Below, piece after piece: positions 46,398 to 61,025 of a stretch of 64,000 nt of DNA. Origin of the DNA: Micromonospora craniellae (lineage in GTDB: Bacteria > Actinomycetota > Actinomycetes > Mycobacteriales > Micromonosporaceae); contig NZ_CP061725.1 in the NCBI RefSeq assembly GCF_014764405.1, positions 1,798,001 to 1,862,000 on the forward strand, written 5' to 3'. The notes beneath the pieces were generated by a model that ran no database searches, had not been told where the DNA came from, and saw only the letters and a list, made by a program, of their open reading frames with translations. A program made the translations under genes and the position numbers. Each line of letters opens with the position of its first letter. Positions within the stretch are counted from its first letter, which is position 1.

Positions 46398-46737
46398 CCC
46401 CCGACCCTAACCACCCCACCGATCCCCCGCCCCCCACGCCGTTGAGCCCCGCCCACCGCAAGCGGGCCACCCACCCCGGTGATCAAGGAGTTTGCGTCGC
46501 GCCGACCGGTCTCCTCGACGCAAACCTCTTGATCACCGAGCCACGCCACCGCCCGGCGGTCGGGGGTATGTCGCCGGTAGCGCGGCGGGCCCGCCCCGGG
46601 TCGCGCACCACGGAAGAGATGGGCGACCCGGGGCGGGCGAAAGGTAGGAGTTACATGGATGGGTCGACCGGAACCGGGGCAGGTGCCCCGGCTACCCATC
46701 GCCTGGTGCGGTGGGCAGGCCGATCCTGGAGGAACGC
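46398..46737. other. Intergenic region with a hairpin repeat
   Basis: 340 bp without a convincing gene. It holds the inverted repeat at 46478-46537 and otherwise a GC-rich stretch with no start and ribosome site in a plausible frame. The promoter of the DUF885 gene should lie at its left edge. Confidence 0.5.
46478..46537. repeat. Long imperfect inverted repeat
   Basis: 22-bp arms starting GGTGATCAAGGAGTTTGCGT and ending with the complement, differing by a swapped GA/AG pair, with a 16-base loop. It carries TGATCA at both outer ends. It resembles extragenic palindromes of Micromonospora, but I see no second copy here. Confidence 0.6.
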
Positions 46738-47269
46738 CTACGCGCGCTCCGCATGTGCTGCACTGACTGCCGGGAGGCATGTACGGACTCCTTCAGGGAA
46801 GCGGTAGTCCGGGTGCGGGTCCACCTCCGGCTCGCGACCACTACCAGCCGCGACAGTGACGTGGAGGTAGACCGTTGTGCCGTCGGCGCATCTGATCCTC
46901 AGCGCCGAGGGCGACAGCCACACCCCGGGAAGGTCGCACGTGTCCCACTCCGCGAACGCGGAGGGTCGTGCGAAGTCGAGTAGCCGGGTAGTGAAGGCGA
47001 GCATCCGGATTGCCCGCTGAGCGGGGGGCGGCATCTCCGCCGGCAGGGGCACCGACTTCGGTGCCGGGCGCGGCGATGACGTCGCGGCCAGCAGAGCTGA
47101 CGAGCCGGATCGGTGGGTGACCCGTACTCCGGGGGGGAGACTGTTCACCAGCGGTCTTGTCCCGCCCGTACCGCTCCACCGCCTCGTGGTCCGGGTGATC
47201 ACTGGCGCGATACAGGGTCGCCAGGACGTCCAGAACTTCGGTCACCTGCATTCCGTCTCCGATCTCCAC
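46738..47269 (-). pseudogene. Frameshifted small hypothetical gene
   Basis: Two overlapping minus-strand frames look like one gene. The 5' frame from 47269 encodes VTEVLDVLATLYRASDHPDH and EAVERYGRDKTAGEQSPP; the 3' frame continues PPGVRVTHRSGSSALL, LAFTTRLLDFARPSAFAEW and DGTTVYLHVTVA to 46738. They join at a run of seven C (plus-strand G 47131-47137); removing one base restores a protein of about 176 aa. It is either a real mutation, slippage or a sequencing error. The family seems to travel with XRE/DUF397 loci; function unknown. Confidence 0.6.
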
Positions 47270-47365
47270 TGCTCAAGCCGGGCCAAGTCTAGGCGCGCTC
47301 GGCGGCGGCGCCCTTGCCCTGCACACGTTCAACGACATCACCCTGCCCCTGGATGAGTGGCCAGC

Positions 47366-47707
47366 TCAGCGGCGGGGCTCTCGCTTAGACCGCACCAGCG
47401 CGGACAGACCGGATCTGCCGGGCCAGCAGGAGTTTGTGATTCCACGGGGTGCCTCCTCGTCTTGGTCGATCGGATGGTTGATCCATCGCATAAACCGATC
47501 GTTGAGCGCGGCGAGATCGGGAGTGAAGCCGAGCGCGACGATGTCGGCCACGGCATCCCGCATCGAAAGCGCGAGGTAGAAGACAATCGCCAACGTGTGG
47601 CCCGCGTACTCGTGGAGAAGAGCCAACTTCGCCGGGCTGCACGGCCAGTGTGCCCCGCAGGCGCGGCACCGCCAGAGTGGCCGACTGGGAACGTGCTCGC
47701 GGCTCAC
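47366..47707 (-). CDS. Small Cys-motif hypothetical protein
   Basis: 113 aa from GTG, overlapping the stop of the gene upstream by GTGA. N-terminus WRCRACGAHWPCSPAKLALL has four Cys/His-type residues suggesting a zinc knuckle, then a helical part (AIVFYLALSMRDAVADIVAL, DLAALNDRFMRWI). I recall this family as common near XRE/DUF397 pairs in Micromonosporaceae, function unknown. Confidence 0.65.
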   Translation of the reverse strand: MSREHVPSRPLWRCRACGAHWPCSPAKLALLHEYAGHTLAIVFYLALSMRDAVADIVALGFTPDLAALNDRFMRWINHPIDQDEEAPRGITNSCWPGRSGLSALVRSKREPRR

Positions 47708-47905
47708 GATGCACGCCCCAGGCCGCGCAGGGTCTGACCGAGGGTCCTCAGATCCCCGGCCTGGTCCCAGATGATCTGCGTCGAATCGTCCCCTGGCCGC
47801 GGCGGGAGCCGAGCGGCCAGGCCGCCCTCCCTGTCACGCTGATGTGAGACAGCCCGTCTACCAGGGGATACTCTTCCTGGACGGCCCTGAGGAGAGCACA
47901 TCAGC

Positions 47906-48337
47906 ATGACGTCGAGGCCCCATGAGAGTCTGGATCCGGACGCCCGGCCCCAGCGGCGGACATTCACCGCGGAGTTCAAGGCGAGGATTCTGGACGAGTA
48001 CGAGTCGGTGCCGGATGCGGCGGCTCGCGGGGCGATTCTGCGCCGGGAACGGCTGTACGGTTCACACCTTCTCGACTGGCGCAAGGCGCGGGATGCCGGA
48101 GCCGCGGCCGGCCTGACGGACCGGCGGCAATCGGCTGCGCGGGCGGCGAAGAAGGCCGAGAACGCTGAACTTTCCCGTCTTCAGCGGGAGAACGCCCGCC
48201 TGCAGGCCGAGTTGAACAAGACCCAGACCGCGTTGTCGATCATGGGAAAAGCTCACGCGCTCTTGGAACTGCTCTCCGAGAGCGCGGATGCCGTGGCGAT
48301 GCCGAACTCGTCCTCGCCGAGGCGCAGGCGGCGCTGA
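47906..48337 (+). CDS. IS3-family OrfA
   Basis: 143 aa. HTH region RRTFTAEFKARILDEYES followed by a leucine-zipper-like coiled coil (AENAELSRLQRENARLQAEL, KTQTALSIMGK), the usual OrfA layout. A -1 shift at GGGAAAA would fuse it to OrfB. Intact. Confidence 0.9.
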   Translation: MTSRPHESLDPDARPQRRTFTAEFKARILDEYESVPDAAARGAILRRERLYGSHLLDWRKARDAGAAAGLTDRRQSAARAAKKAENAELSRLQRENARLQAELNKTQTALSIMGKAHALLELLSESADAVAMPNSSSPRRRRR

Positions 48338-48342
48338 CGCCG

Positions 48343-49359
48343 TTGTGGGGCATCGCGCCCGCGTGCCGGCTGACCGGCCTGTCCAGGGCGACGCTGTATC
48401 GCCGTAGTGCCCCGCCGCTGGTCTCCCGGCCGAGAGCACCGCGTAAGCCGCCGCCGTCCGCGCTGACCGAGCCTGAACGCCGGCAGGTCCTGGACCTGCT
48501 CAACAGCCCGCCATACGTGGATCTGGCCCCGGCGCAGGTGTGGGCCCGCGAACTCGACGAGGGCCGCTGGTGGTGCTCGGAGTCCACGATGTACCGGATC
48601 CTGCGGGCCGCCGGGCAGACCGGCGAACGCCGCAGCCAGGCCACCCATCCGGCCCGGACCAAACCCGAACTGGTCGCCGACGCCGCGAATCAGGTGTGGT
48701 CGTGGGACATCACGAAGCTGCGCGGCCCGGTCAAGGGCGTCTGGTTCCACCTTTACACGGTGATCGACATCTGGTCCCGCTACGTCGTCGGGCACATGGT
48801 CGCCGCCCACGAGGACGGCCAACTCGCCGAAGCGCTGATCGCCGACGCCGCCGCCCGCGAACGCGTGAACCCCGATCAGCTGACCGTGCACGCCGACCGC
48901 GGCGCCGCGATGACCAGCAAGACCGTCACCCAGCTGCTGACCGATCTCAAAATCGGCCGCAGCCACAGCCGGCCCAAGACCTCCAACGACAACCCGTACA
49001 TCGAGGCCAGCTTCAAGACACTCAAGTACGACCCCACGTTCCCAGAGCGGTTCGGATCGATCCAGCACGCCCGACAGCACTGCGAAGCGTTCTACAGCTA
49101 CTACAACCACGAACACCGGCACTCCGGGATCGGCCTGCACACCCCGGCATCGGTCCACCACGGCACCGCCGGACAGATCCGTGAACAGCGGCAACGCACC
49201 CTCGACGCCGCCTGGGCCGCACATCCCGAACGGTTCGGACGCCGCCGTCCCCAACCACCCCGGCTACCGGACCGGGCATGGATCAACAAACCCGACAACA
49301 GCCACCCGGAACAGGCCGTGACCTCGGCCGGAGCCCCTCTTCCACCAGCACAAAGCTAA
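48343..49359 (+). CDS. IS3-family OrfB transposase (frameshift product)
   Basis: The independent frame gives 338 aa; a -1 shift within 48244-48250 extends it upstream as ...ELVLAEAQAALTPLWGIAPA, joining OrfA without a stop. DDE residues: VWSWDITKLRGPVKGVWF (Asp), LTVHADRGAAMTS (Asp), DNPYIEASFKTLKYDPTFP (Glu). An N-terminal HTH_21-like region precedes the rve domain. Looks complete. Confidence 0.92.
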   Translation: MWGIAPACRLTGLSRATLYRRSAPPLVSRPRAPRKPPPSALTEPERRQVLDLLNSPPYVDLAPAQVWARELDEGRWWCSESTMYRILRAAGQTGERRSQATHPARTKPELVADAANQVWSWDITKLRGPVKGVWFHLYTVIDIWSRYVVGHMVAAHEDGQLAEALIADAAARERVNPDQLTVHADRGAAMTSKTVTQLLTDLKIGRSHSRPKTSNDNPYIEASFKTLKYDPTFPERFGSIQHARQHCEAFYSYYNHEHRHSGIGLHTPASVHHGTAGQIREQRQRTLDAAWAAHPERFGRRRPQPPRLPDRAWINKPDNSHPEQAVTSAGAPLPPAQS

Positions 49360-49729
49360 ACAAAATCAAGAAATTGTCTCAGTTGACTTGACAGGTTCCG
49401 CCGGGTGCACGACTCGGCGTCAGGACCGGGCCGGGGACCGCGCTGTCGGGCCGCTGCCGCACACGCGTCGGTGTGCACCTGTCACAGACGCAGGCGCGCC
49501 CGCGTCTGCGCCGATGACGACCCGACATGATGCCCCCTCGATCACTTGAGGAGGGGCACCCCCGACCGTGCCGACGACCGGGGGCACCCCCTCGACGAAC
49601 GCGACCGCCGGTTCGGGTGTGCCCACCGGTCGCGCCGCCCTGAAGACACACTGCCAACCAGTAACGGGACCAGTACACGACGTTCATCTATTCTCAGAGG
49701 ACGTTCGGGACGTCGATGTTGGAGGCGGG

Positions 49730-50497
49730 ATGAACCATGCACTTCGGGCAGCCATGGCCGAGGCTGGCGTTACGGCCGAACAATTGGCAGCCCAGACTGG
49801 TGTGGATCCCAAGACCGCATCGCGCTGGATCTCCCCAGGACGTGTACCGCAACCACGTCGGCGCAGCACGATCGCATCGATGCTTGGCCGGGACGTTGGG
49901 GACCTATGGCCTGACGTCCTGAAGCGCAGCGAGCCACAATGGCTACGCGATTGGGTCGACTGGGAGCGGGAGGCAGTTGCCATCCGCTGGTTCGAACACT
50001 GCTGGGTGCCGGGCCTGCTCCAGACCGAGGCGTATGCGCGGGCCACGCTGGCGGATGAGGCGCTCACGCCGAGCGAGGTCGATAACCTCGTTGCGTCGCG
50101 CATGAACCGGCAGGCGATCCTGCGCCGGGAACGCCCGCCCCTGCTGGTCGCAGTCATCCACGAGCATGTGCTCTACCAGTCGGCGTACGGTGACCGCAGT
50201 CTGATGCGCGAGCAATGCGAGCATCTCGCCGCCTGTGCTGAACTGCCGCACGTCAAAGTGCTCATTGTTCCCCGTGACCTCGGCATGTATCCCGGTCTGG
50301 GCGGTGGATTCATCATCGTCGAGTTGCCGGATGGCGAGCATGTCGCACATGTCGATAGCCAGGGACCAGCGCAGATAGTTAAGGACGCTGCGTCGGTTGC
50401 TACCCTCAGTGGGAGGTGGGAACGCATCAGTAGCGAAGCCCTATCCCGTCCCCAATCACTGGACCTGATCAGGAAAGCGGCAGGATCATGGACATGA
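49730..50497 (+). CDS. XRE-family regulator with DUF5753 (Scr1-type) domain
   Basis: 255 aa with GGAGG upstream. N-terminal HTH: LRAAMAEAGVTAEQLAAQTG, VDPKTASRWISPGRVP. The C-terminal part (WFEHCWVPGLLQTEAYARAT, ASRMNRQAIL, GGGFIIVELPDGEHVAHVD) is DUF5753. These regulators are paired with DUF397 proteins in actinomycetes, as here, and may form toxin-antitoxin-like or developmental switches. Divergent from the split gene on the other strand. Confidence 0.92.
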   Translation: MNHALRAAMAEAGVTAEQLAAQTGVDPKTASRWISPGRVPQPRRRSTIASMLGRDVGDLWPDVLKRSEPQWLRDWVDWEREAVAIRWFEHCWVPGLLQTEAYARATLADEALTPSEVDNLVASRMNRQAILRRERPPLLVAVIHEHVLYQSAYGDRSLMREQCEHLAACAELPHVKVLIVPRDLGMYPGLGGGFIIVELPDGEHVAHVDSQGPAQIVKDAASVATLSGRWERISSEALSRPQSLDLIRKAAGSWT

Positions 50498-50688
50498 CCG
50501 GCGCGCGGTGGCGCAAGAGCACGAAGAGTGGCAACAACGGCGGATCGTGCGTCGAGGTGGCCGACAACCTGCCCGGTGTCGTTCTGGTCCGCGACACCAA
50601 GGACCGCGACGGCGGCACCCTCCACTTCAGCCCGCACAACTGGCACGGGTTCGTCAACCTGGCCAAGCAGATCGGCCCCCTGGGCTGA
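50488..50688 (+). CDS. DUF397 domain protein
   Basis: 66 aa, overlapping the XRE gene by 10 bp. WRKSTKSGNNGGSCVEVADN, VVLVRDTKDRDGGTLHFSPH and WHGFVNLAKQ are the full DUF397 signature. DUF397 partners bind the upstream XRE regulator in systems studied (BldB/AbaA-type neighbourhoods). A strong terminator follows. Confidence 0.93.
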   Translation: MDMTGARWRKSTKSGNNGGSCVEVADNLPGVVLVRDTKDRDGGTLHFSPHNWHGFVNLAKQIGPLG

Positions 50689-50698
50689 CCCGTACGCA

Positions 50699-50727
50699 GA
50701 AGCCCCCAGCGCGATGCTGGGGGCTTC
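50699..50727 (+). terminator. Terminator after the XRE/DUF397 pair
   Basis: Perfect 12-bp stem (GAAGCCCCCAGC and complement), 5-base loop, followed by TTCATG; 11 bp after the DUF397 stop. Confidence 0.8.
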
Positions 50728-50857
50728 TTCATGCGCCCCCGCCTCCCTTGGGCAACAGCGTGGCAGCGTAGCTGTTCGACACGCCGGGCCTGGAGCAGTT
50801 GCACTGCCACGATCCCGGCAGTGCCGACCACCGTCGTTAGTCGACTGGGTCGGTGCG

Positions 50858-51838
50858 TCAGCTCGGGCGGGAGGTGGATTCGGCCTCGCGGATGGCCTCG
50901 GCGTGGGCGAGGGTGGCGCGGCGCAGGGCGGTCTCCGGGTCCAGGCCGGCGTCGCGGGCCTCGGACACGGCGGTCAGCAGGGCGGTGCCCAGGACCGCCT
51001 CGGCGTCCGGCTGGGCCTGCGGCGACGGGAGCGGCACACCGAGCCCGGCCCGGGTGGCGCGTTCCAGGATCTTGGCGGCCAGGGCCAGCGCGGGCTGGCT
51101 CACCGCGATGCCGTCGAGCACCGAGTCCCGGGACTTCTCGGCCTGCTTGATCCGCTCCCAGCTCGCGGTGATCTCCTCCAGGCTGCCCGCCTGGGCGTCC
51201 GCGAAGACGTGCGGGTTACGCCGGACCATCTTGTCGACCAGCCCACCGGCCACGTCGTCCACGGTCCACCGCTCGCCCTCGGGCAGTTCCTCGGCCAGCC
51301 GGGCGTGCAGCACCACCTGGAGCAGAACGTCACCCAGTTCCTCGCGCAACGCGTCGGTGTCCCCTGCGGCGATCGCGTCGTACGCCTCGTAGCACTCCTC
51401 CAGCAGGAACCCGGCCAGACTCCGGTGGGTCTGCGCCCGCTTCCACGGATCGCCGCCCGGCGAGAGCAGTCGGTCCAGCACCGCCACCGCGTCGAGCAGC
51501 CGGGCCCCGGGCGGATCCCAGGAGCCGTACATCAGCTCCAGCTCCGCCTGCCCCGGTTCGCGGGCCAGCCGCAGCCCCAACTCCCGGGCCAGCGACTCGT
51601 CGCCGGCCGGGCCGGCCAACCACACCACGGTCTTGTGCGCCGCCGCCGCGTCCAGCAGCGCGGGCACCGCCGGGCCGTCGGGCACCCGCACCTCGGCGCC
51701 TGCCACACGCAGCGCCGTGACCAACTCGCTCTCCGCCCCGGCGAGCACCGGCGCGGCGCGTACGACGTCCCAGGCGGTCGCCGTCAGCAGACCGGCCGGC
51801 AACCGGGGTGAGGTCACCAGCAGGACGATCCGGGGCAC
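50858..51838 (-). CDS. mazG: Nucleoside triphosphate pyrophosphohydrolase MazG
   Basis: 326 aa from GTG. The MazG core shows LLEECYEAYDAI and REELGDVLLQVVLHARL, the EExxE and ExxD metal ligands, near residues 146-180. The N-terminal ~110 residues are the actinobacterial extension. It hydrolyses NTPs (including damaged ones) to NMP and pyrophosphate. Overlaps by 3 bp the region of the next lipoprotein gene and follows mfd, the standard order. Confidence 0.93.
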   Translation of the reverse strand: MPRIVLLVTSPRLPAGLLTATAWDVVRAAPVLAGAESELVTALRVAGAEVRVPDGPAVPALLDAAAAHKTVVWLAGPAGDESLARELGLRLAREPGQAELELMYGSWDPPGARLLDAVAVLDRLLSPGGDPWKRAQTHRSLAGFLLEECYEAYDAIAAGDTDALREELGDVLLQVVLHARLAEELPEGERWTVDDVAGGLVDKMVRRNPHVFADAQAGSLEEITASWERIKQAEKSRDSVLDGIAVSQPALALAAKILERATRAGLGVPLPSPQAQPDAEAVLGTALLTAVSEARDAGLDPETALRRATLAHAEAIREAESTSRPS

Positions 51839-51840
51839 GG

Positions 51841-52581
51841 TCAGCCGTCGGCCGGGCCGGTCTGTGCCGGCCTCGGGGTGGACACTTCGGTGACCGCGTC
51901 GGAGCCCCGCTCACCCAGCGGCACACCCACCGCGACCGCCTGACCGGCGAAGCTGAGCACCGGGAACTCCAGCGGACGGTAGCGCGGGTTGACCGTCACG
52001 TCGTACGTCTCGACCGCCTCGGCCAGGGCGTTCCGGGTGGCCAGGGCGGACCGGAGCTGTTCGCCGTCGAGCTGCGGGGCGGCCTGCTCGACGGTCACGT
52101 CGGCGGGTACGGCACCGGCCCGCTTGCCCGCCGCCACGAGATCGGCCAGCTCCTGCTCGGTCGGCACCACGGGTGAGCCGACCGGGATGCCGGACAGGCA
52201 GGTGTACATCTCGGCGACCTGGCGCGCGTACGTCGCCTCCGGGCTGATGCCGAGCTGCTGGGCCACCTGCGCCGCCTCGGCCTGCCCCTGGGGGCGGTAG
52301 CCCTCGGCGGCGGAGACCCGCTCGCAGACCTGACCGAGCACCAGGGTGCTCACCACCTCGCTGCGTCCGGGCAGTCGAACCTGCTGGCCGGGCACCGGCT
52401 CGGTCGCCTCGGTCGGCGCCGGGTTCTTGGCCCGGGCGTCGTCGATGACCTCGGTGACGGCGTCCTCGGTGATCCGGTGGTCACCGACGTACGCGGCGAC
52501 ACCGGGCTCGGAACGGCAACCGGAGAGGGCGACGAGGCCGACCGCCACGCTGGCGACGGCGACAAGACGGCGAGCACGCAT
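51841..52581 (-). CDS. SurA-N-like lipoprotein (peptidyl-prolyl isomerase-type chaperone)
   Basis: 246 aa. Signal peptide RRLVAVASVAVGLVALSGC with lipobox ALSGC. YVGDHRITEDAVTEVIDDAR resembles the SurA N-terminal chaperone region, but there is no parvulin PPIase domain. Located between mazG and mfd; likely an extracytoplasmic chaperone. Confidence 0.82.
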   Translation of the reverse strand: MRARRLVAVASVAVGLVALSGCRSEPGVAAYVGDHRITEDAVTEVIDDARAKNPAPTEATEPVPGQQVRLPGRSEVVSTLVLGQVCERVSAAEGYRPQGQAEAAQVAQQLGISPEATYARQVAEMYTCLSGIPVGSPVVPTEQELADLVAAGKRAGAVPADVTVEQAAPQLDGEQLRSALATRNALAEAVETYDVTVNPRYRPLEFPVLSFAGQAVAVGVPLGERGSDAVTEVSTPRPAQTGPADG

Positions 52582-52603
52582 GCCCGTCACTCTCTCATGC
52601 CCC

Positions 52604-56275
<3,672 letters not shown>

Positions 56276-56461
56276 GATCACTTCCGCGGGTGAGGACACG
56301 ACGATCACCCCGCGTCCGTCTGGACGGGGGGTTCCACCGGTCGACACTATCTCCCCGGCCCGACGGTCCACCGCCGTCCACGGCGGTCGCGGGTCCGGCC
56401 GCCTGGTCGGGCCAGCGGAGAGATCTTGACGGCTGTCCACCGCTGTGGTCGGCTCCCCGGC

Positions 56462-57007
56462 ATGAACGGGGAATTTCGCGCGCAGTTCGACGCGGACGTC
56501 GCCTTTGCCAACGGCGGCGGGCTGCGTGCCGAAGGGTTCCGGCTGGACATTCCGGGCCAGACCATCACCGACGAGGACCTGGCGGCGCTCTTCGTCCGGC
56601 ACCTCGGGCTGCTGATGGTGGCCGAGGTACGGATCGCCAACACCGGGACGTACCTGGACACGCCCGCGCACCGGTACGCCGACGGCAGCGACCTGGCCGG
56701 CGTCGGCCTGGACCGTCTGGTCGACCTGCCCGCGCTCGTGGTGCGCCTGCCCACCGGTGCCGAGGCACTTGTCGACGCCGGTGTCGCCCTGGTCGGCATC
56801 GACTCCGTCAACATCGACGACATGAGCCCGGCGGCGGGCGGTACCCGTCCCGCCCACAGCACCCTGCTGGCCGCCGGAGTGCCGATCGTGGAGCACCTGA
56901 CCGGACTCGATCAGCTCCCGCCCGACGGCTTCCGATTCACCGCCGCCCCGCCGAAGGTCGCCGGCATGGGCACCTTCCCCGTCCGCGCCTACGCCCGTAT
57001 CGACTGA
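56462..57007 (+). CDS. Cyclase-family (kynurenine-formamidase-like) protein, metal ligands altered
   Basis: 181 aa. IANTGTYLDTPAHRYADGSD sits where the family has HxGTHxDxPxH: two metal-binding His are Asn and Tyr here, while Asp and the last His remain. The C-terminus (TRPAHSTLLAAGVPIVEHLT) fits the fold. Probably an isofunctional subfamily with altered chemistry, or an inactive member. Weak ribosome site. Confidence 0.78.
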   Translation: MNGEFRAQFDADVAFANGGGLRAEGFRLDIPGQTITDEDLAALFVRHLGLLMVAEVRIANTGTYLDTPAHRYADGSDLAGVGLDRLVDLPALVVRLPTGAEALVDAGVALVGIDSVNIDDMSPAAGGTRPAHSTLLAAGVPIVEHLTGLDQLPPDGFRFTAAPPKVAGMGTFPVRAYARID

Positions 57008-57019
57008 GACCGGAGAACC

Positions 57020-57691
57020 GTGACCTACCCGCCCCCCGGATACCCGCCCCAGCCGCCGTACGGCGGTCAACCGCCGCAGCCGCCCTACGGCGGTCAACCG
57101 CCGGGTCCACCCCCGACCCCCGTCGTCAAGCGCATCCCCGAGGACCAGCCCTTCGTCGTACGCCCCAACCTCGTCAAGCGTGGTCTGCTCCTCGGCGGGG
57201 TCCTCCTGGCCGCCCTCGGCCCGATCATCTGCTGCGTCGGCCTCGGCCTCCTGGGCCCGATGACCGTGGAGGTGATCTCCAGCGACTTCCTCGGCTTGGT
57301 GATCATCCTGGGTTGCCTGATCGCCCTGATCGCCCTGCCGGTCGGCCTCCAGCTCTGGCTGATCGGCTCCGGTGGACCGGTACTCGCGCTGAGCTACGAG
57401 GGGCTCTGGATCCGGAGCCGCCCCACCCGGGGTCAGGCGATCTGGCTGCCGTGGGAGGCCGTCGCGCTGATCTCCCGCCGCCGGTGGAGCCTGGAGAAGA
57501 TGCTGGTGATCAAGCCGCACAGCCCGGCGACCATGCCGAACCTCGGTGGCTACACGGCGTTCGACAGCGCGCCGTTGAACCTGCTGTACGGCTCCGGACT
57601 GGTCGCCACCCTAAACTTCGCCGACAAGCCCGAGGCGGAGATCCTGGCGGCCGTCGCCCACTACAGCGCCGGCCGCTGCCACCTCACCTGA
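57020..57691 (+). CDS. Membrane protein with a proline-rich N-terminus
   Basis: 223 aa from GTG. Residues 1-33 repeat PPYGGQPPQ-type units (twice), then two hydrophobic helices (GLLLGGVLLAALGPIICCVG and LGLVIILGCLIALIALPVGL, about 55-110), then a cytoplasmic beta-rich region (LSYEGLWIRSRPTRGQAIWL). No recognised domain. Possibly coupled to the cyclase gene, 12 bp upstream. Confidence 0.75.
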   Translation: MTYPPPGYPPQPPYGGQPPQPPYGGQPPGPPPTPVVKRIPEDQPFVVRPNLVKRGLLLGGVLLAALGPIICCVGLGLLGPMTVEVISSDFLGLVIILGCLIALIALPVGLQLWLIGSGGPVLALSYEGLWIRSRPTRGQAIWLPWEAVALISRRRWSLEKMLVIKPHSPATMPNLGGYTAFDSAPLNLLYGSGLVATLNFADKPEAEILAAVAHYSAGRCHLT

Positions 57692-58102
57692 GCGTCGACG
57701 GGGTGACGGGCCGCCCGCCACCCCGCGCTCGGACCGTCAGTAGCGGACCGAGATGCGGCGGTCGACCGCGTCGGGGGCGTACTCGGCGAACGCCCGGGTC
57801 ACCGCGGCCCGCTGCTCCCGGGCGTGGCTTCGGCGGGTAGCGCAACGACGACATGGGCCGACGGTACCGCCCGCCGCAGCGTGGCCTTGATCACCGCAGC
57901 TGGGCGGGCTTACCCCCGCAATCGGCGTCTGCACCCGTCGCCACCAGCGCGGACACTCCCCACCCCACCCCCGGGTGTAAGGAGGGGACCCTTCCTATAC
58001 AAAAGGCGATAACAAGGGTCCCCTCCTTACACCCGGGTGCGCGCGGATACGATCGGGGGAGTCGGACAGCGCTGTCCTTCGTACTCACGTAAGGAGCGCA
58101 CG
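57692..58102. other. Intergenic region before ppc, with repeat and possible gene remnant
   Basis: 411 bp. On the minus strand 57737-57934 an open frame ends AFAEYAPDAVDRRISVRY without a convincing start, which may be the tail of a degraded gene. The long palindrome at 57970-58037 and the ppc ribosome site (AAGGAG, 58091) follow. Nothing else is recognisable. Confidence 0.4.
57970..58037. repeat. Extragenic palindrome upstream of ppc (copy 1)
   Basis: Perfect 24-bp arms beginning CCCGGGTGTAAGGAGGGGAC with a 20-base loop (CTATACAAAAGG in part). The inner GGAGGGGACCCTT core recurs at 60917-60964 after ppc. Confidence 0.8.
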
Positions 58103-60889
<2,787 letters not shown>

Positions 60890-60916
60890 CCGCCGCGAGG
60901 TTTGGGAAGCGCTGAA

Positions 60917-60964
60917 AGGAAGGGTCCCCTCCTAACGCCTGGTGTATAGGAGGGGACCCTTCCT
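60917..60964 (+). repeat. Palindrome downstream of ppc (copy 2), possible terminator
   Basis: Perfect 18-bp arms (AGGAAGGGTCCCCTCCTA and complement) with a 12-base loop, 28 bp beyond the ppc stop. It shares the GGGTCCCCTCCT core with copy 1 in front of ppc. Confidence 0.75.
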
Positions 60965-61025
60965 AACATCTGCGGGCGCTGCCACGACACATCTGCGGGC
61001 GCTGCCGCGATGTCAGAACGCGACG

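Larger units (their letters stand above)
47845..49381 (+). mobile_element. IS3-family insertion sequence (~1.54 kb)
   Basis: Two overlapping-frame ORFs (HTH orfA, DDE orfB) bounded by short inverted ends TGAGACA (47845) and TGTCTCA (ending 49381). The orfA frame contains the slippery heptamer GGGAAAA at 48244-48250. I see no clear target-site duplication, so the outer limits could be off by a few bases. Confidence 0.8.
47704..49528 (-). pseudogene. Small gene split by an IS3-family element
   Basis: The 5' part (49528-49382) encodes MSGRHRRRRGRACVCDRCTP and continues to GTCQVN, where a TGA from the IS ends it. The 3' part (47844-47704) encodes HQRDREGGLAARLPPRP and ends LGQTLRGLGRAS, overlapping the next gene. 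Removing the IS joins the two in frame as a protein of about 95 aa, starting with GAGGGGG upstream. Function unknown. The exact junction is uncertain because no target duplication is evident. Confidence 0.55.

Noticed and set aside
57737..57934. Minus-strand frame ending AFAEYAPDAVDRRISVRY
   Set aside because: No convincing start or family; kept only as a possible remnant in the intergenic entry.
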